A stretch of DNA of 64,000 bases from Aestuariibacter sp. A3R04 (GTDB taxonomy: Bacteria > Pseudomonadota > Gammaproteobacteria > Enterobacterales > Alteromonadaceae), in NCBI RefSeq assembly GCF_018860805.1, contig NZ_JAHKQR010000011.1, forward strand, positions 471,647 to 535,646. The letters run 5' to 3'. A model generated the notes under the pieces. That model had not been told where the DNA came from and made no database searches. It worked only from the letters and a program-made list of their open reading frames with translations. A program made the position numbers and the translations under genes. Positions 38,409 to 48,166 of this stretch are shown in pieces (the stretch's first letter is position 1; each line of letters opens with the position of its first letter).

Positions 38409-39236
38409 TTGGCTAAACCTATTATTCAGGGCGTCACTTTGTGTGCCGCCCTTTTTACTTCAGCATCAGTGCTCGCGCAGGCTCCTGTGTACGACGTGGG
38501 CGCTAGTCAGACCCCTGCGGGTCATTCGTCGGCAAGCGGAGACAAGTCGCTTGAACAGCGTATTACTGTTCTTGAGCGAATGGTGGAAAGCCGTACTGAA
38601 ATGCAGCACCGTTTGCAGTCTCAGATTGACACTATGCAAGGTGAAATTGACGAGTTGCGAGGTGCCGTTGAGGTACATACTAACCAGCTTGAAAAGGTAC
38701 TGGAGCGCCAACGCGAACTTTACCTTGAAATCGATAAGCGGGTAGAAGCACTCAAACAGGCTGGTGTGGGTGCGGCGGCGCCTGTTTCAGAGTACAGCTC
38801 GACGCCGGTGTCTTCACCGTCGGCGTACTCTGCTGTGAGTAACCGACAGCCAACCTCAGGACGTGACGAAACCACCGCTTATGAGGACGCGGTTAATCTC
38901 ATTTTGAAATCAAGGGAGTATGACAAAGCGATTCCTGCTTTTCAGTCTTTCCTGGGCGAATTTCCCAATAGCCAGTATGCACCTAATGCCCATTATTGGC
39001 TGGGACAATTGCTTTTTAATCAGCAGCGTTGGTCAGAAGCGTCAGAACAGTTTAACACCGTCATAACGCGGTTTACTGATTCCACGAAACGGCCCGATGC
39101 GTTGTTGAAACTGGGCGTTATTGCAGAGAGGCAAGGCAATAAAAATCAGGCGCGTACATTGTTTCAGCAGGTGATTAACGAATACCCCGATTCATCGGCG
39201 AGCAAGTTAGCACAATCGCGGTTAGGTGGACTTTAA
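38409..39236 (+). CDS. cpoB: Cell division coordinator CpoB (YbgF)
   Basis: A 275-residue periplasmic protein. Signal peptide ending VLA-Q, a trimerising coiled coil (about residues 45-110, LEQRITVLERMVESRTEMQ...), a Ser/Pro linker, then three TPR repeats (about 155-275, AYEDAVNLILKSREYDKAI and following). It links Tol-Pal action to PBP1b in cell division. The start is TTG after GAGG, since no ATG is in a suitable place. Last gene of the tol-pal operon. Confidence 0.93.
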   Translation: MAKPIIQGVTLCAALFTSASVLAQAPVYDVGASQTPAGHSSASGDKSLEQRITVLERMVESRTEMQHRLQSQIDTMQGEIDELRGAVEVHTNQLEKVLERQRELYLEIDKRVEALKQAGVGAAAPVSEYSSTPVSSPSAYSAVSNRQPTSGRDETTAYEDAVNLILKSREYDKAIPAFQSFLGEFPNSQYAPNAHYWLGQLLFNQQRWSEASEQFNTVITRFTDSTKRPDALLKLGVIAERQGNKNQARTLFQQVINEYPDSSASKLAQSRLGGL

Positions 39237-39240
39237 AAGT

Positions 39241-39262
39241 ACCTCCTTCGGGAGGTTTTTTT
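39241..39262 (+). terminator. Rho-independent terminator of the tol-pal operon
   Basis: ACCTCC/GGAGGT stem with a stable TTCG tetraloop and a run of seven T, directly after cpoB. Confidence 0.92.
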
Positions 39263-39431
39263 AAACCAGAGAATAGCTACATCAATAAAAGATGTGTTGT
39301 TAGCTAGTTTTTAGCACCGCGTTTGAGTCGATAAATACGTGTTTTAGTGGGGGAATAATGAGCGAAGTGCTTCCATTTTGACCGTTTGGCAAAGGAATTA
39401 CAGAAAACTTAAAATAAATACGCGTTTTGGG

Positions 39432-39459
39432 TTGCGCCGCCCAAGAATATGAGTATTAT
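39432..39459 (+). promoter_or_regulatory. Promoter of tRNA-Lys
   Basis: TTGCGC (39432-39437), 16 bp, TATTAT (39454-39459), about 40 bp before the mature tRNA. Confidence 0.5.
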
Positions 39460-39500
39460 ATGCCGCCGTTGCCACCAAGTGGTAACACAGGTAAAGCGAA

Positions 39501-39576
39501 GGGTCGTTAGCTCAGTTGGTAGAGCAGTTGACTTTTAATCAATTGGTCGCTGGTTCGAATCCAGCACGACCCACCA
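39501..39576 (+). tRNA. tRNA-Lys (anticodon TTT)
   Basis: A 76-nt cloverleaf with acceptor stem GGGTCGT/ACGACCC, D-loop AGCTCAGTTGGTAGAGC, anticodon loop CTTTTAA and T-loop GGTTCGAATCC. CCA is encoded. It follows the tol-pal operon, as in pseudomonads. Confidence 0.98.
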
Positions 39577-39749
39577 TCTTTCCTATAATTATTCTATTGT
39601 TGTCGTTTCTTTAAGTCTTCAAACGAGACGTTAGTAAACTCAAAAAAATCACAGAACTTAATTTTTTATTCATACCGTATCCCTATGTAATTTTTATGAC
39701 AGTCGGGTATAATTCGCCCCCTTATTGTCGATAATTCAGGCTATTAGTT

Positions 39750-40799
39750 ATGACCATTGCTTTTAGAGTCGATCAAGTTGATTATCCTTTCCCTGCAAAG
39801 CCGGCGCCACTCAGCGATGCGCGCAAGGCGGAGTTAAAGGCGGATATTAAGCAACTGCTGCAAGATCGCAACGCTGTTCTGGTGGCACATTATTACACTG
39901 ATCCAGAAATCCAGGCGCTAGCGGAAGAAACCGGTGGTTGTGTGGCAGATTCGTTAGAAATGGCGCGTTTTGGTCGCGATGCCAGTGAGCAAACACTGAT
40001 TGTTGCTGGCGTTAAGTTCATGGGCGAAACGGCAAAAATTCTGAGCCCAGAGAAAACTGTACTGATGCCGAATCTGGAAGCAACCTGTTCATTGGATTTA
40101 GGTTGCCCCATCGACGAATTTTCGCAGTTTTGCGATGCTCACCCCGACCATACCGTGGTGGTTTATGCCAATACCTCGGCAGCGGTAAAAGCACGGGCAG
40201 ATTGGGTAGTAACATCCAGTATTGCCCTCGAAATCGTCGAGCACCTTGATGAGCAGGGCAAACCCATTATTTGGGGGCCTGATCGTCATTTAGGGTCGTA
40301 CATTGCCAAAAAGACGGGCGCAGAAATGTTAATGTGGCAAGGCGAGTGTATCGTACACGACGAGTTCTCTGCGCAAAAATTGCACGACATGAAAGCCATT
40401 TATCCGGATGCGGCTATACTTGTTCACCCGGAATCGCCAGCCAGTGTTGTTGATTTAGCCGATGCTGTGGGATCAACCAGTCAGCTAATTAAAGCGGCAG
40501 AAGTTATGCCGAATGACACCTTTATTGTAGCGACTGACAAAGGCATTTTTTACAAGATGCAACAACTAATGCCACACAAAACTTTCATAGAAGCTCCCTC
40601 AGGCGGTAATGGAGCGACCTGTAAAAGTTGTGCGCATTGTCCTTGGATGGCCATGAACGGCTTACAGGCTATTTATAACAGCCTCACAGAAGGTGTTAAC
40701 AACCACGAAATCCATGTAGATGCAGCACTGCGAGAAAAAGCACTAGTTCCACTGGACAGAATGCTGGGCTTTTCTGAACAATTGAAACAAAAACAGTAG
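39750..40799 (+). CDS. nadA: Quinolinate synthase A
   Basis: A 349-residue [4Fe-4S] enzyme that condenses iminoaspartate with dihydroxyacetone phosphate to quinolinate in NAD synthesis. Candidate cluster ligands are Cys113 ([11 protein letters not shown]), Cys200 ([11 protein letters not shown]) and Cys297 in the [10 protein letters not shown] motif. Substrate-binding motifs [10 protein letters not shown] and the [11 protein letters not shown] region are present. A TATAAT (39708-39713) lies 37 bp upstream. Confidence 0.97.
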   Translation: MTIAFRVDQVDYPFPAKPAPLSDARKAELKADIKQLLQDRNAVLVAHYYTDPEIQALAEETGGCVADSLEMARFGRDASEQTLIVAGVKFMGETAKILSPEKTVLMPNLEATCSLDLGCPIDEFSQFCDAHPDHTVVVYANTSAAVKARADWVVTSSIALEIVEHLDEQGKPIIWGPDRHLGSYIAKKTGAEMLMWQGECIVHDEFSAQKLHDMKAIYPDAAILVHPESPASVVDLADAVGSTSQLIKAAEVMPNDTFIVATDKGIFYKMQQLMPHKTFIEAPSGGNGATCKSCAHCPWMAMNGLQAIYNSLTEGVNNHEIHVDAALREKALVPLDRMLGFSEQLKQKQ

Positions 40800-40847
40800 T
40801 TGAGTGCCTAATTATAAAGCAGTTAGTGTTTTTTTAGTGGTTTAGAC

Positions 40848-40876
40848 TTGATTCGTGGTCTGACTTTACCTACTAT
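40848..40876 (+). promoter_or_regulatory. Promoter of tRNA-Ser
   Basis: TTGATT (40848-40853), 17 bp, TACTAT (40871-40876), 35 bp before the mature tRNA. Confidence 0.45.
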
Positions 40877-40910
40877 ACGCGCGCTCAACGTAAACGTTGA
40901 AGAAGAATTT

Positions 40911-41001
40911 GGAGAGATGGCTGAGTGGCTGAAGGCGCACGCCTGGAAAGTGTGTATACGTTTATAGCGTATCGAGGGTTCGAATCCCTCTCTCTCCGCC
41001 A
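40911..41001 (+). tRNA. tRNA-Ser (anticodon GGA)
   Basis: A 91-nt class II tRNA. Acceptor stem GGAGAGA/TCTCTCC, anticodon loop CTGGAAA, a long variable arm (GTGTATACGTTTATAGCGTATC) and T-loop GGTTCGAATCC. CCA is encoded. Confidence 0.97.
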
Positions 41002-41011
41002 AATTATCGAC

Positions 41012-41039
41012 AGGCCCCTAAAACCCTAGGGGCCTTTTC
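41012..41039 (+). terminator. Terminator of tRNA-Ser
   Basis: A perfect 9-bp stem AGGCCCCTA/TAGGGGCCT followed by TTTT, 11 bp after the tRNA. Confidence 0.88.
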
Positions 41040-41217
41040 GTTTCCGGTCCTCAGATAGACAACCTGCATCATTGAGTGGTATGAAGTGTTGGCTTGAGTT
41101 ACCTGCCAAGAGTAGTCTTTTATAGCCCTCCTAATTCTGGCGTTTATTACATTAAATGAAACGTTCCCGCCGACGTCGTTTTAAAGCTCCCTTTCACCCG
41201 CTTAGGAACACGTTCAA

Positions 41218-41862
41218 CTACATGGGATCAAGCGTTAACAGCAGGCGTTTATCGTCTTTGGCCAATTGACAAGAACGATGCAATGCAGCCATTTCTTCAT
41301 GTTGTGACCAAGCCTTACCTTTTAACAGCCCTACATCAAAGGTGTTCATCTGTTGAACGTGAGTCTCATTGGAGTAGATTCCCGCCCCTGATTTTTTGTT
41401 TTCAGCATAATTGTCCAACGGGTCTTCCTCTAGTACTTCAAGTGGCAGCCATTCGGTTCCGGGGCCAACATAGGTACTTACCAAGCGTACCGGAATGTTA
41501 TCGACATGAAATTTAGGGCACATTGCAGTACTGAGCGGTGCTAATCGCAAACCCACTTTTTCGCAATCGAACAGGCAGGTTAGCATGTCTGATAGCAGGT
41601 GAATATCGGTGATGGCCGCATCCATTCCTTCGCAATCAGGCATTATTTCACGTAATTCATCTTCTAATGAATCCATAGAAAATACGCCGCGAATACCTAA
41701 GCCAAGCGCTTGAAAAGCTAATTGAAAATAACGGTTTACTTGTGAGTTAAAACCTCGCTCCCATATTGCGACACTGTTAGTTTTAGAAAAGATATCGCTT
41801 AAAACCAGAGGTGAGCTACTCGTACTCCAAGAACGTTGCGTGTGTTTTTCTGCGAGCTGCAT
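41218..41862 (-). CDS. DUF1826 family protein
   Basis: A 214-residue DUF1826 protein. Family-like blocks are CPKFHVDNIPVRLVSTYVGPGTEWLP and the His/Cys-containing HVDN motif, which could hold a metal or resemble a dioxygenase site. The biochemical role is unknown. It starts 3 bp after the COG0523 GTPase gene stop, so the two are one operon, and it is likely to share the Zur-type operator upstream. Confidence 0.85.
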   Translation of the reverse strand: MQLAEKHTQRSWSTSSSPLVLSDIFSKTNSVAIWERGFNSQVNRYFQLAFQALGLGIRGVFSMDSLEDELREIMPDCEGMDAAITDIHLLSDMLTCLFDCEKVGLRLAPLSTAMCPKFHVDNIPVRLVSTYVGPGTEWLPLEVLEEDPLDNYAENKKSGAGIYSNETHVQQMNTFDVGLLKGKAWSQHEEMAALHRSCQLAKDDKRLLLTLDPM

Positions 41863-41865
41863 AAT

Positions 41866-43068
41866 TTAGTGCCCCCAAGAAGGGAATGGATCGGGTAAAT
41901 TCGCCCAGGCCTGACTGCCTTGAAGCACGTCGTCCTCACTGAGTAAGCATTCATTTAAGCGTTCTTTGATGTCTTTTTCGTCTAGCCCCTGGCCGATAAA
42001 CACGAGTTCCTGGCGCATATCTCCGAAGGGCTCAACCCATTGTTCCTGGATAGAGGCCAGATACTCGGGGTCGTCGGGCCATTGTTCTTTGGGTACTGCT
42101 TTCCAAAATAACCCTGCGGCGCCATACCTTGCCATACCACCTGCCTGACTCCAGCTTCCCGCGAAACGAGGCCGAGTGGCTAACCAGAAAAAGCCCTTAG
42201 AACGAATTAGCTTACCTGCAATGTCCTTGCTGTGTAAAAAATCATAAAATTTCTGTGGATGAAACGGCCGTCTTGCCTTAAAAACAAAGCTGCTGATGCC
42301 GAACTCTTCTGTTTCCGGAATATGCTCTCCCCGAAGTTCTTTTAACCACCCAGGGGCCTGTTGTGCTTTTGCAAAATCAAATTTACCGGTTGCCAGTACT
42401 TCTTTTACGGGAACATTGCCGTTTTCAATTGGGATCTGTATCGCATCTGTATTTAAGGTTTTAAGGATGTGCTGGAGCCGCTGCAGCTCTTTATCTGAAA
42501 TAAGATCGATTTTACTTATTAACAAGACATCTGCGAATTCGATTTGCTCCACCAATAGATCAGCCACACTTCTTTCGTCTTCCTCTCCAAGGCTTTCTCC
42601 TACGTCGCTAAGTAATGCTGCTTTGTCATAATCAGCTAAAAAATTTAATGCATCGACCACTGTAACCATGGTATCCAGACGGGCAACATCGGAAAGACTT
42701 ACACCATTTTCATCAGCAAACGTAAATGTTTCGGCAACGGGGAGGGGTTCTGAAATACCTGTAGATTCAATGACTAGGTAGTCATACTTGCCGTCTTTTG
42801 CCAATCGCGTGATTTCTTCCAGTAGATCTTCTCTTAGTGTGCAGCAAATACACCCGTTACTCATTTCCACCAGCTTTTCCTCTGCGCGGTTAAAGCTAAT
42901 TTCATTTTTAACGGTAGCGGCATCAATGTTAATCTCGCTCATGTCATTTACGATGACGGCGACCTTTAGGCCATCGCGATTATTAAGAATATGGTTGAGT
43001 ACAGTCGTTTTGCCAGCACCGAGAAAGCCTGATAATACGGTAACGGGCAGCAGAGATTGAGTTGTCAT
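41866..43068 (-). CDS. COG0523 (CobW/ZigA-type) zinc-metallochaperone GTPase
   Basis: About 400 residues. G3E-family GTPase with Walker [13 protein letters not shown], the metal-binding GCICC motif, the guanine motif SKID, and a C-terminal CobW_C domain (from about 270) with His-rich ends. Members under Zur control deliver zinc to client proteins under deficiency. I take the ATG at 43068. A TTG (43080) is also possible, and neither has a clear ribosome site. A Zur-type palindrome lies 24 bp upstream. Confidence 0.93.
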   Translation of the reverse strand: MTTQSLLPVTVLSGFLGAGKTTVLNHILNNRDGLKVAVIVNDMSEINIDAATVKNEISFNRAEEKLVEMSNGCICCTLREDLLEEITRLAKDGKYDYLVIESTGISEPLPVAETFTFADENGVSLSDVARLDTMVTVVDALNFLADYDKAALLSDVGESLGEEDERSVADLLVEQIEFADVLLISKIDLISDKELQRLQHILKTLNTDAIQIPIENGNVPVKEVLATGKFDFAKAQQAPGWLKELRGEHIPETEEFGISSFVFKARRPFHPQKFYDFLHSKDIAGKLIRSKGFFWLATRPRFAGSWSQAGGMARYGAAGLFWKAVPKEQWPDDPEYLASIQEQWVEPFGDMRQELVFIGQGLDEKDIKERLNECLLSEDDVLQGSQAWANLPDPFPSWGH

Positions 43069-43091
43069 AGTGGTGTACAATCTTGATTGAA

Positions 43092-43116
43092 AAATATGTT
43101 ATAACATAACATATTT
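43092..43116. promoter_or_regulatory. Zur-type operator
   Basis: A 25-bp palindrome with 11-bp arms AAATATGTTAT and ATAACATATTT around AAC. Its core GTTATAACATAAC matches 12 of 13 bases of the gammaproteobacterial Zur core GTTATAATATAAC. It lies just upstream of the COG0523/DUF1826 pair. Confidence 0.8.
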
Positions 43117-43339
43117 GAAATTGATTGCTAAAGCAAAGTTGCGATTTTATGCATACGTCTTTCACAGGTGAAGGCTTTGGGGGAGACGCACTGGAAAAAC
43201 CATCAATGCTTTACAACGGATACTGTATTCGTGTGCTGCTCTCTCTTATCGGCCCGGAGAGTGGGATAGACGTTCACCGTTGAAACAGGAAATGTTGGGA
43301 GTTGCAGTAGGTGATAACACGAAATACACTATCGAAGGT

Positions 43340-43380
43340 GAAAAGAAAGGCGCACTCTCACTGCTGACAGTGTGCGCCTT
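43340..43380 (-). terminator. Probable terminator of tpx
   Basis: AAGGCGCA (43347-43354) pairs with TGCGCCTT (43373-43380), with an inner CACTG/CAGTG stem. On the minus strand a TTTCTTTTC tail follows. Confidence 0.65.
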
Positions 43381-43386
43381 GCGCGC

Positions 43387-43881
43387 TTACAATGCAGCTA
43401 GCGCCGCGTCGTAATCAGGCTCGTCGGCGGTTTCTGCTACTTGTTGCGCGTAAGTCACTTTGCCTTCACCGTCAATCACCACGATACTGCGAGATAGCAA
43501 GCCAGTAAGGGGGCCTGTTGTGAACGCGACCTTATAATCCTCACCAAATGTCGAGCGGAATGTTGAGCCCGTCAGTACATTTTCAATGCCTTCCGCGCCA
43601 CAGAAGCGCCCAGCTGCAAAAGGCAGATCGGCCGATACGCAAATCACCACGGTATTGTCCAGAGATGCTGCTTTTTCGTTGAACTTGCGCACTGACATGG
43701 CACACGTGGCGGTATCAATGGAAGGGAAAATATTCAAGATGATATTTTTACCCGCTAGTTCGGCAAGTGTAACTGTAGATAGATCTGCTTTAACTAATTC
43801 AAACTGAGGAGCTGTTGAACCTACTGACGGCAAATCGCCCGCAGTTTCGAATGGGTTACCCTGAAGTGTTACTGTTGCCAT
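43387..43881 (-). CDS. tpx: Thiol peroxidase
   Basis: A 164-residue atypical 2-Cys peroxiredoxin. The peroxidatic Cys lies in FPSIDTATCAMSVRKFNE and the resolving Cys in AAGRFCGAEG. It reduces lipid and hydrogen peroxides using thioredoxin. I start at ATG 43881 (MATVTLQGN), which has AAAGGT upstream. An ATG 30 bp earlier adds a non-family extension. Divergent from the CBS-domain gene. Confidence 0.96.
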   Translation of the reverse strand: MATVTLQGNPFETAGDLPSVGSTAPQFELVKADLSTVTLAELAGKNIILNIFPSIDTATCAMSVRKFNEKAASLDNTVVICVSADLPFAAGRFCGAEGIENVLTGSTFRSTFGEDYKVAFTTGPLTGLLSRSIVVIDGEGKVTYAQQVAETADEPDYDAALAAL

Positions 43882-44044
43882 AATGTATTGACCTTTTTTG
43901 TGGATGTTCATTCTATAGTGATGGGTAAGCGTGTAATTTCAAGGGTAAAAGCTGCAGATGACAAAATAAATTTTATCCGTTTTTTTTTTCAATCGAACAG
44001 AGGTTATACTGAACGCACGTAAACCGAAACACAGAGGGCAGAGA

Positions 44045-44470
44045 TTGAGCGTTAACGCAATTATGACAAAGCGCGTGGTGAGTGTAAAAATGGACGATAC
44101 CTTAAACACGCTCAAAGCGCTTTTTGAAGCGACAGGTTTCCACCACTTGTTAGTGATTGAAGGCAAGCGGCTGGTTGGAGTGGTTTCTGACCGCGATTTA
44201 CTGAAAAATTTAAGCCCTTTTGTTGATACTTTGTCTGAAAGGTCAAGAGATCGAGCAATACTGGAGCGTCGCGCCCATCAAATTATGACCCGGGAGATCA
44301 TTTCCATACAGGAACATTCGAGCATTGTGAGGGCAATCTCCCTGTTTAACCAGCACAGGATCTCTTGTTTGCCTGTAGTCGATGGTTCAGGTCATCCTGT
44401 GGGGATTATATCCTGGCGCGATATCATGCAATACATGGAACAGCGAGTGACGGAAAAGCAGCAAGCGTGA
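44045..44470 (+). CDS. CBS-domain-pair protein
   Basis: A 141-residue protein made of two CBS motifs (about residues 5-60 and 78-132), each with the pattern IMTxxxxSV...GVVSDRDLL / PVGIISWRDIM. Such pairs bind adenine nucleotides and act as stand-alone energy or redox sensors. It begins with TTG after GAGGGCAGAG. The partner is unknown. Confidence 0.9.
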   Translation: MSVNAIMTKRVVSVKMDDTLNTLKALFEATGFHHLLVIEGKRLVGVVSDRDLLKNLSPFVDTLSERSRDRAILERRAHQIMTREIISIQEHSSIVRAISLFNQHRISCLPVVDGSGHPVGIISWRDIMQYMEQRVTEKQQA

Positions 44471-44496
44471 GCCGACCCCTTTGTTCGGGAACCTGT

Positions 44497-44979
44497 CTAC
44501 TCAGCGGCAAAATTGTTCAAAGCCTTCCCGTCCAGCCGGTAGCCTATCCACTCGCTTTTGGGTTTTGCGCCAATGGACTCATAGAAATCTATCGCAGGTT
44601 GGTTCCAGTCCAGAACGCTCCATTCGAACCGACCACAATTGTGGGTAACCGCTAACCTGGCCAGGTACTTCAGTAGTGCTTTTCCTGCACCGCAGCCACG
44701 ATATTGCGGCGATACGTATAAATCTTCAAGGTACAATCCGTTTTTCCCCTGCCACGTGGAATAATTGAAAAAGTATACAGCGAAGCCCACCGGGTCAGAT
44801 GCATTTTCACAAATCACACAATGGGCAGTTGCCGCTTTACCGAAAAGGGTTTTCAGCAGATCGTCCGTGGAAGACTGCACTTCGTGTTCAGCTTTTTCAT
44901 ATATAGCCAGCTCCGTGATGAAATCGAGAATAAGCTGACAATCATCTGCTGTTGCCGGGCGAATAGTGAGTTCAGTCAT
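44497..44979 (-). CDS. GNAT-family N-acetyltransferase (SSAT-like)
   Basis: A 160-residue GNAT enzyme. The acetyl-CoA loop is in LYVSPQYRGCGAGKALLKYLA, and LEDLYV and DWNQPAIDFYESIGAKP match the spermidine/thialysine acetyltransferase branch. Likely substrates are polyamines or lysine analogues, not proven. It is convergent with the CBS gene and lies 29 bp upstream of... the RND pump stop on the same strand. Confidence 0.88.
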   Translation of the reverse strand: MTELTIRPATADDCQLILDFITELAIYEKAEHEVQSSTDDLLKTLFGKAATAHCVICENASDPVGFAVYFFNYSTWQGKNGLYLEDLYVSPQYRGCGAGKALLKYLARLAVTHNCGRFEWSVLDWNQPAIDFYESIGAKPKSEWIGYRLDGKALNNFAAE

Positions 44980-45008
44980 GAAGTCCTCTCTTTACCGTTG
45001 CGGGAATG

Positions 45009-48000
45009 TCATGGTGAAACCGATGATTTAGACGATGGGCGAAGAAGCTTACCCACACTCACTCGGTAACACCATGACAACGCTTCAGCTATATCAATTA
45101 AAATGAGATACAAACACGGCACCAGTACCAGAGTAACGACAGTTGCGTACAACACGGCGAATCCTAATGCCACAGCCATGGGGATCATAATGGCAGCTTG
45201 CATACTGGTTTCAAACATAATGGGGAGTACACCCACAAAAGTGGTAATGGACGTCAGTGTAATAGCCCGGAACCTTGCGGTGCCGGCTTCTGTAACCGCG
45301 TCTTTTAAAGCACAACCTTGTTTTCTTCGCTGGTTAATGAAATCAGTCATTACTAAAGAGTCATTGATGACCACACCCGCAGCGGCAATGAGGCCAAAAA
45401 AAGACATCGAGCTAATATCGTAGCCGAGTACGTAATGACCTAAAGCTGCACCAGTAAAACTAAATGGGATCACCGACATAATAATGAGTGGTTGGCCATA
45501 ACTTTTGAGCGGCACGGCGAGTAGAATGAAAACCATGATCATGGCGGCAACAAAAAACAGGAGTTGTTCGTCCATTTGTGCTTGTTGTTCTTCAATATCA
45601 CCGCCGAGCTCTGTGACCACGTCCGGGTATTGTTCCTGAAGTTTTGGCAGCAAGTTGTCGTACACATCATCAATCACAGTGGTAGGTTCTACCTTCTGTT
45701 CGTCGATGTTCCCCCAAATATAAATACTGCGGTAACCGCTTTCCCTGCGGATGTAGCTGATCCCGGGCTTTTCTTCCAACGCAACCACGTCACCTAACAT
45801 GACTTTTCGCCCGGCGGGAGTCGTTATCACACTGTATTTTAATTCGGCTAAACGTTGCCGGGTAAGGGCAGGGTAGCGCACCATTACCCGTACTTCTTCA
45901 CCGTCGCGTATTACGCGTTGCGCTTCACCACCATAAAGGCTGGCACCGATCTGAGATGCCACATTTTGTAGTGTCAGTCCGAGGTCGTAAGCCACTGGCA
46001 ACAAGGTCATTTGAATTTCCTTGTTAATCGGATCCATTGTTGAACTCACGTCAAACAAGCCGTCTTGCTGTTGCAGCATGTCGATGAAAGCTAACCCCGC
46101 CGCGTTTAGTGTCTTGAGTTCAGGGCCGTAGAGTAGAAATCCGAATTCTCCATCATCACCGTCACTGTTTAAATCGTCCAGGACAATAAATGATTTCATA
46201 CCGGGTATTTCAGGTATGGCCTTGCGCCACCTTCGGGCAAGCTCAAAAGTATCAAAAACGCGCAAGGATTCATCCACGAGAGGCGCGACAATTTCGCCCT
46301 GGGTTCTACCGTCATTGAAAGCGAGAATGTTTTTTACCATTCCCTCTCCGCCAAATTCCCGTTTAATATTTTCTTCTTCTTGTAGAATTACTCCCTCAAT
46401 GGTTTTGAGGGCTTCAATCACCGCTGTATCTGAGACATTTTCGTTCATTTCTATGCGAATTTGAGGGAAGTCATGGGGCACTTTTGATGACGGCACCACG
46501 CGGACATGATCGCCCTGAATTAGGCCAACGGATAACATTAACAGGGCACTAAAGCTTGCCATAACGGCCCAGCGCCATGCTACCGCCTTGTTCAAAAAAC
46601 CGCGGTACGTCACATTGACGAACTGGTTAAATCGATGATTAAAACGAGCGCGCAAACTGTTGGGTTTCACAGGGGAAAAACGGGTATTGGCAATATGCGC
46701 GGGTAAAATGAGCTTCGATTCCACCAAGCTAAACACAAGACACAGAATAACGACAATAGCAATGTTGTAAAACATTTGCCCTTCAAAACCACTACTCATG
46801 GTAAAGGGGGCAAATACTGCAATTGTGGTGAGCACGCCAAAGGTGGCTGGCGTGGCCACTTTTTTGGCCCCAATAATGGCGCTTTCGATGCCTCCGCCTT
46901 TTTGTTCAATTTCTGAGTAAGCACTTTCTCCGATAACAATGGCATCATCCACCACGATTCCCAACACCATAATGAATGCAAAGAGGGATAACAGATTAAT
47001 ACTCACGCCGAACACAGGCATCATCATGATCGCGCCCAAAAAGCACACCGGTAAACCCAGCATGACCCAAAACGCGAGCCGAAAACGCAGGAAAACAGTA
47101 AGCATAAGTGCAACCAGTACCGCACCCTGGAGCAGATTTTTTAGCATCATATCCAGTCGCTGGTTGAGGTAATAGGTGAGATCGACCATGGTTTCCAGCG
47201 ATACGCCTTCTGGCAACGTGGGATTCTTTTGTTCGATATAAGCTTTTACGGTATCGGCCACCGGAATGATATTTTGACTTTTCGTCGCTCTAACAGAGAT
47301 ATATATGGCGTTTTTGCCGGAAAAACGAAAATACTGTTCGCCCTCTGTGAAGTCATCTTTAATGGTCGCCACATCCTGAAGTAATACTCTTGCACCATTT
47401 TGTCCGAGTTTTACTGGGATTTGGCCAAATTCTTCTCCCTGATAGAACTGGTTTTCTACTCGCACGGAAATAATCCCTGAGTGAGTACGCAACTGACCGG
47501 CAGAGAGGTTGGTTGAGTGGCTGCGAATGGCACTGGCTATATCGGCGATGGATAAATTGTACTTTCGCAGCTCGTCGGGCAGTATTTCAACCGCAATTTC
47601 ATCGTCAGGGTAACTCATTTCCACGAGGGATATATTGTCTAACTGCAGCAGTTCATCTTCGATTTCACGGGCTATTTTCTTCAATGCCTGAAGGGGTAAG
47701 TCACCGACCAGTGGTGTTTCAATGACCTGCTGCTGAAACTCCAGTTGTTGGATATTCACCGGCTCCATATCTGCGGGGAAAGTGGCGATACCATCAACGC
47801 GGGCTTTGACTTTATCAAGTACTTCGGTAAGAGGCTCGTTTTCATCGATGTCAAGATGAACGTGCCCCGAGTTTCGAAACGCACGCGATACCACCCGATC
47901 AATCTCAGTTACATCTTTGATGGCTTCTTCGATTTTTATCAGGATCCCTTCTTCAATTTCCTGGGGTGAAGCGCCTGGGTAGCTAACATTGACGCGTATG

Positions 48001-48155
48001 AAGTTGGTTTCAATATCGGGAAATGTCTGACGTTGAATATTAAAATAAGCCACCATACCCATGATAATAATAAAAATCATGAGAAGGTTTGCCGCGACGG
48101 TATTGTGTGCAAACCAGGCAATAATTCCCTTATGCGTGTCGTATTCCTGACGCAT
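45009..48155 (-). CDS. RND efflux transporter, inner-membrane subunit
   Basis: A complete 1048-residue RND pump with 12 membrane helices and two large periplasmic loops. The first helix follows WFAHNTVAANLLMIFI. The proton-relay pair is in GIVVDDAIVIGES (helix 4), and YPGASPQEIEEGILIKIEEAI starts the porter domain. It is not close to AcrB in its N-terminus and fits the HAE-1-like group common in marine gammaproteobacteria. The adaptor gene ends 11 bp upstream. No outer-membrane partner is adjacent. Confidence 0.95.
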   Translation of the reverse strand: MRQEYDTHKGIIAWFAHNTVAANLLMIFIIIMGMVAYFNIQRQTFPDIETNFIRVNVSYPGASPQEIEEGILIKIEEAIKDVTEIDRVVSRAFRNSGHVHLDIDENEPLTEVLDKVKARVDGIATFPADMEPVNIQQLEFQQQVIETPLVGDLPLQALKKIAREIEDELLQLDNISLVEMSYPDDEIAVEILPDELRKYNLSIADIASAIRSHSTNLSAGQLRTHSGIISVRVENQFYQGEEFGQIPVKLGQNGARVLLQDVATIKDDFTEGEQYFRFSGKNAIYISVRATKSQNIIPVADTVKAYIEQKNPTLPEGVSLETMVDLTYYLNQRLDMMLKNLLQGAVLVALMLTVFLRFRLAFWVMLGLPVCFLGAIMMMPVFGVSINLLSLFAFIMVLGIVVDDAIVIGESAYSEIEQKGGGIESAIIGAKKVATPATFGVLTTIAVFAPFTMSSGFEGQMFYNIAIVVILCLVFSLVESKLILPAHIANTRFSPVKPNSLRARFNHRFNQFVNVTYRGFLNKAVAWRWAVMASFSALLMLSVGLIQGDHVRVVPSSKVPHDFPQIRIEMNENVSDTAVIEALKTIEGVILQEEENIKREFGGEGMVKNILAFNDGRTQGEIVAPLVDESLRVFDTFELARRWRKAIPEIPGMKSFIVLDDLNSDGDDGEFGFLLYGPELKTLNAAGLAFIDMLQQQDGLFDVSSTMDPINKEIQMTLLPVAYDLGLTLQNVASQIGASLYGGEAQRVIRDGEEVRVMVRYPALTRQRLAELKYSVITTPAGRKVMLGDVVALEEKPGISYIRRESGYRSIYIWGNIDEQKVEPTTVIDDVYDNLLPKLQEQYPDVVTELGGDIEEQQAQMDEQLLFFVAAMIMVFILLAVPLKSYGQPLIIMSVIPFSFTGAALGHYVLGYDISSMSFFGLIAAAGVVINDSLVMTDFINQRRKQGCALKDAVTEAGTARFRAITLTSITTFVGVLPIMFETSMQAAIMIPMAVALGFAVLYATVVTLVLVPCLYLILIDIAEALSWCYRVSVGKLLRPSSKSSVSP

Positions 48156-48166
48156 GCAGCGCTTCC

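Larger units (their letters stand above)
43069..43386. other. Intergenic region between COG0523 gene and tpx
   Basis: About 318 bp. It holds the Zur-type palindrome (43092-43116) and the tpx terminator (43340-43380). Between them a 44-codon plus-strand frame (43149-43283) starts 33 bp beyond the palindrome but has no ribosome site, so I do not list it as a gene. Confidence 0.6.

Noticed and set aside
41155-41268. Short Arg-rich plus-strand frame beginning MKRSRRRRFKAP
   Set aside because: It overlaps the 3' end of the DUF1826 gene on the other strand, and no ribosome site is seen.
43149-43283. 44-codon frame next to the Zur box, as a gene
   Set aside because: No ribosome site and no recognisable similarity. 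It is kept only as an observation.
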